64,000 bases of DNA. Source: Triops longicaudatus (lineage: Eukaryota; Arthropoda; Branchiopoda; Notostraca; Triopsidae). A program made the translations under genes and the position numbers. Of this stretch, positions 61,178 to 64,000 are shown piece after piece. Where the stretch lies: positions 124,001 to 188,000 of the forward strand of contig JAGQDJ010000007.1 of NCBI GenBank assembly GCA_022885665.1, read 5' to 3'. Below the pieces are notes generated by a model. That model was not told the origin of the DNA and ran no database searches. It saw only the letters and a program-made list of their open reading frames with translations. Each line of letters starts with the position of its first letter. The stretch's first letter is position 1.

Positions 61178-63388
61178 GACAATTTTTTCCACCTTGGGAG
61201 GGGGCATTCCTTTACTGGCATTTGAAGACATGGTTTGCTTCATGGACGGTCTCTAGTAATGTGAGAAAAAAAAAGGAAAAGAGCGGTGTGATGGCAATTT
61301 TCTACGAACAGGCCTAGAAGTTTGTGTACAGGCATATATATGCTTGATTTTTTTTTTCATGAAAATCAAGGCGAGCGTGATAAAGGCTTAATAAGGAACT
61401 TTTCGAGTGAAAAGCAACTCTATCGCTGTGCGTGTGCCTGGTACTTTATTTTTCTTTGCATTAGTCGCCCTTTTTTTCCGTGTGGTACACTCTGTAGTAC
61501 AGTTTTTTCGTTGTTGAGAACAATATACAGGACTAGCAAATGGCGGATTGACCATATTTCCTGTTCTATACATCATTGTCGTACTATATACTGCACAGTG
61601 CTGGCTGGAGAAAACAAGTGTACGGGCCTGGAATTAGGTGACATATTGAGACTAACAAACCGGTCACTCGCAACACGCCCTAAAGCGTTTTTGGGAAAAC
61701 TATAGCAGAATGCAACGGTTCCTACAGGACGTCCGGCAAGTTAAAGTGGTGTCGGTCATCATCAAAGGGATTTAAATTGCACATAATGTTGTTTCAGCAC
61801 CGTTTCGAATGGAAATGGAAGTACGACGCTAGCGCTGTTTGATCCTTCTAACGAGTTTGAGTGAGTCTCCACGCCTGAATTGTACAAGAAAGGAATACAA
61901 TTTCTGCTGCAAACATGGGAGTTTAACGCGCTGTAAAACACGGATGAAAGCGCTGAATTCTAAAGGTAGAAGCCGAAGTGGTCTCCGAAGTTTACTGAGA
62001 CTTGTTCGAAGGAAGGAAATTCTGAAGTTGGTTTACTTTTGTGTGCATCAGAGTCCCTATAAACTAGGATCATTTAGTTATACTTGCAGTCAAACTCGGA
62101 TATAAGAAAATTTTAAAACTTGATAAAAAAAGTGTTTTTTTTTTCAATTTTGTTTTTAAATATGTTATTCTTACGTCCGTGTAACTGACTGGAACATAAT
62201 TATAAGTAGCCTTTCAAGACGAAAAATAAAAATGAAATGTACGTTGGATACAATTTGTGCTCAAGCGCGTAAGTTGGCAAATATGGAATTGTTTTACACT
62301 AGCATATCGCCGCAAAGGAAGACCGACATACGAAACCCTGGATGTCGTAGAAAAGTGGTTAACTGTGAGCGTAATCTAAGACTTCGGGCTTAAGAAGTTT
62401 TACGCTAAGGGTACCTCGTATTAGCAACCCGGATGTAAATAGTCTTGTCAAGTAACGAAGTCTCTTATACCCGGGTACGTATTTACGTGAACATGATTAT
62501 ACGAAATTTCAGGACATTTTCCTCAACACAAGCAGCTGATCATATGAAAGGCATCCTTTAGTACTACAACTCAGTAGAACTCGGATATAAGAGACATGGA
62601 TGTCGGACAAAAAGTGATAATCTGACTGATTTTTCTCTGACTCGTTGACACTGATAAATTATGCAAAATTATGATAACCGGGATGTAAGAGACTAATTTT
62701 TAACCTTTATAACAAATTTTAAGCCGTGTAGCTTTTCGTCCACGATTATTAGACTATTTATGCTGGTGTACGTGTCACTCTTACAGGCGGGTTACTTTGG
62801 ATGCTTTCTTCTTTCTATGGGAGCTTCAACTTTGGTCTAAATTCTGGAACACGGCATCTTTATCCTATTTGCGGGGTTTTCTCTATTCTTTCTTCGCTCA
62901 AATTTGAGAAAATTTTAATTTCTCGACACGAACTACTTGGTACATACTCCGTTCTCAATAGCGTGTAACTCACTCGGATACGACAACTTACCAACCTCCT
63001 TTCATGCCGTGCACAAAGCAACTCCATGAAAGAGAGAACGACGGCAATGGGAAAAAAAAACAACCACATCAAATCAGAACACAAGCTTTGTAAAATGTGG
63101 TGAATAAACTTGTCGAATCAAAGAGAGTGTAAGGTTTGTGGTTAGCCTAAAAAGCTCACTACCCGATTAGGTGTTACACGCTCGCATGTACAAATCTGGG
63201 TTAGTGGAGCTAAGCTAACATGTCTCTTATCTCGGTTTCTTCTCTCTTCCTCCCTTTTCTTTTTTGTCTACCCTAAATAAAAAAGACCACCACCATGCCT
63301 AAAAGCTAATAAGAAAGATCTTAGAATCTCATTGAAAACCCAGCAACTACAGCCAATTTCCCTTCATGTTTTCTTTGTTTGGCCACAG
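61178..63388. other. Intergenic region with repeat motifs
   Basis: 3' flank of the PPxY gene followed by AT-rich sequence carrying the inverted-repeat cluster described at 62087-63238. No supportable exon. The 127-codon frame at 61322-61705 has no recognisable content. Confidence 0.4.
62087..63238. repeat. Cluster of terminal-repeat-like motifs (possible MITEs)
   Basis: Degenerate copies of AACTCGGATATAAGAGAC occur forward at 62092, 62426, 62577 and 62676, and inverted at 62460 (GTCTCTTATACCCGGGT) and 63222 (GTCTCTTATCTCGGTTT). Two forward copies begin with CAGT (62087, 62572), as a transposon terminus would. The simplest reading is two decayed Tc1/mariner-like elements, about 62087-62480 and 62572-63240, each with inverted ends and subterminal repeats. 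No transposase is seen. Confidence 0.5.
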
Positions 63389-64000
63389 ACTTGCGACACA
63401 AACGCCCTAGCATGTCCCGTCGTCTTCGTCGTGGTTGCAGCTTAGAAGTTATTTTTGAGGAAGAAGATTGCACGCCCTTTAGCCACTTAGCCCAGCCTGC
63501 TGAAGACCATTGCTTTTCCAGCCCCGATAACCGCCCTCGACGAGTTCGTAACAAAATTTCGCCGGGTTTTATAGCTGTCTACAAAAGACGCCGCTCGCGT
63601 AGCCTCAGTGCGTTATTAGACTCGTCAGTCGAGTAAGGACACAAAAGACACAAGGAAAAAAAAAATCTCAACCCCCACCCACCCCCTGTCCTTGCCTTGC
63701 TTGAAGAAACACTGAAGCTGACGCAAGCTAATTTTTTGCACATTTTCTTTTCCAGGGTGCTGACAGAAGATCCTAACTGGGACACAGCTAATTCAGAGGA
63801 AGAAGGAGACACAGAGTGGGATCACCGGAGGGCGCCACTCAGCCGGCGCCAAATTATTGAGCGTAGCAGTTTTGAAGACTTGGCAGCTTTGTTAGATCCC
63901 CAGCCTCCTCAGCTTGACTTGAACGCTCCCGAGCTTCCGCTTTCTCCCCCGGCTGTGGTAAAAAGCCCCCAGCCCTGCTCATCTGACTCTCATTTCGAGT
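63389..64000 (+). CDS. Partial gene, unrecognised, runs off the window
   Basis: Two exons are visible. The first ends at 63632 (GA|gtaagg). It either starts after acceptor ggccacag at 63388 or initiates at the ATG at 63412 (MSRRLRRGCSLEVIFEEEDC). The second begins at 63756 after cttttccag and stays open to the window end, in phase. The protein is strongly charged: acidic patches (EEEDC, SEEEGDTEWD) alternate with a basic cluster (YKRRRSRSLSALL) that could be a nuclear localisation signal. A Pro-rich stretch (LDPQPPQLDLNAPELPLSPP) follows. No known domain is recognised. Base composition becomes GC-richer here, consistent with coding. At least 155 aa is seen. Confidence 0.6.

Noticed and set aside
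1..64000. CRISPR arrays, bacterial operons, rRNA or prophage features
   Set aside because: The window is eukaryotic with spliced genes throughout. No regular spaced repeats or rRNA-like sequence were seen, and I could not confirm any tRNA by eye.

Overview
This is animal nuclear DNA: AT-rich, with split genes, short GT-AG introns (mostly 50-600 bp) and AATAAA poly(A) signals. The gene content points to an arthropod. There is a small heat-shock protein of the arthropod crystallin type, an orcokinin/orcomyotropin-like neuropeptide precursor, a nervous wreck-type F-BAR/SH3 protein, and a CPT1 gene with a duplicated alternative exon like that known in Drosophila CPT1. I cannot place it more closely, though nothing specifically suggests an insect.

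Layout. 1-1531: no gene seen. 1532-12033 (+): UBR1/UBR2-type N-recognin E3 ubiquitin ligase, 22 exons, 1832 aa. 12034-15600: intergenic, ending in a heat-shock promoter with a trimeric HSE and a TATA box. 15845-17717 (+): alpha-crystallin small heat-shock protein, 224 aa. 18427-20311 (-): phosphoglycerate kinase, 8 coding exons, 415 aa. 21098-30757 (+): nervous wreck/FCHSD-like F-BAR plus two SH3 domains, 22 exons, about 961 aa. 31404-35204 (-): secreted neuropeptide precursor, 3 coding exons, 178 aa. 35205-42483: gene-poor. 42484-48184 (+): carnitine palmitoyltransferase 1, 765 aa, with two equal-length mutually exclusive exons just after the catalytic histidine. 50297-51534 (-): mitochondrial calcium uniporter, missing its 5' exon(s). 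About 53.8-54.7 kb: weak candidate exons. 60407-61177 (+): unrecognised 256-aa intronless ORF with a PPxY motif. 63389-64000 (+): start of an unrecognised gene that runs off the window.

Exon chains were built by hand from ORF frame, splice consensus, phase and remembered family sequence. In the five complete multi-exon conserved genes and the neuropeptide gene, exon lengths add up to an intact frame, which is a strong internal check. Repeats include two hAT-type MITEs, two pogo/Tigger-type MITEs, a TIR-motif cluster at 62.1-63.2 kb, and a very long poly-T tract at one 3' splice site.

Functionally the neighbourhood is mixed: protein quality control (UBR, sHSP), glycolysis (PGK), mitochondrial fat import (CPT1), mitochondrial calcium (MCU), and synapse or secretion (nervous wreck homologue, neuropeptide). 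Gene pairs are arranged tail-to-tail (sHSP/PGK, F-BAR/neuropeptide, CPT1/MCU) or head-to-head (PGK/F-BAR, about 0.7 kb apart). I see no operon logic.
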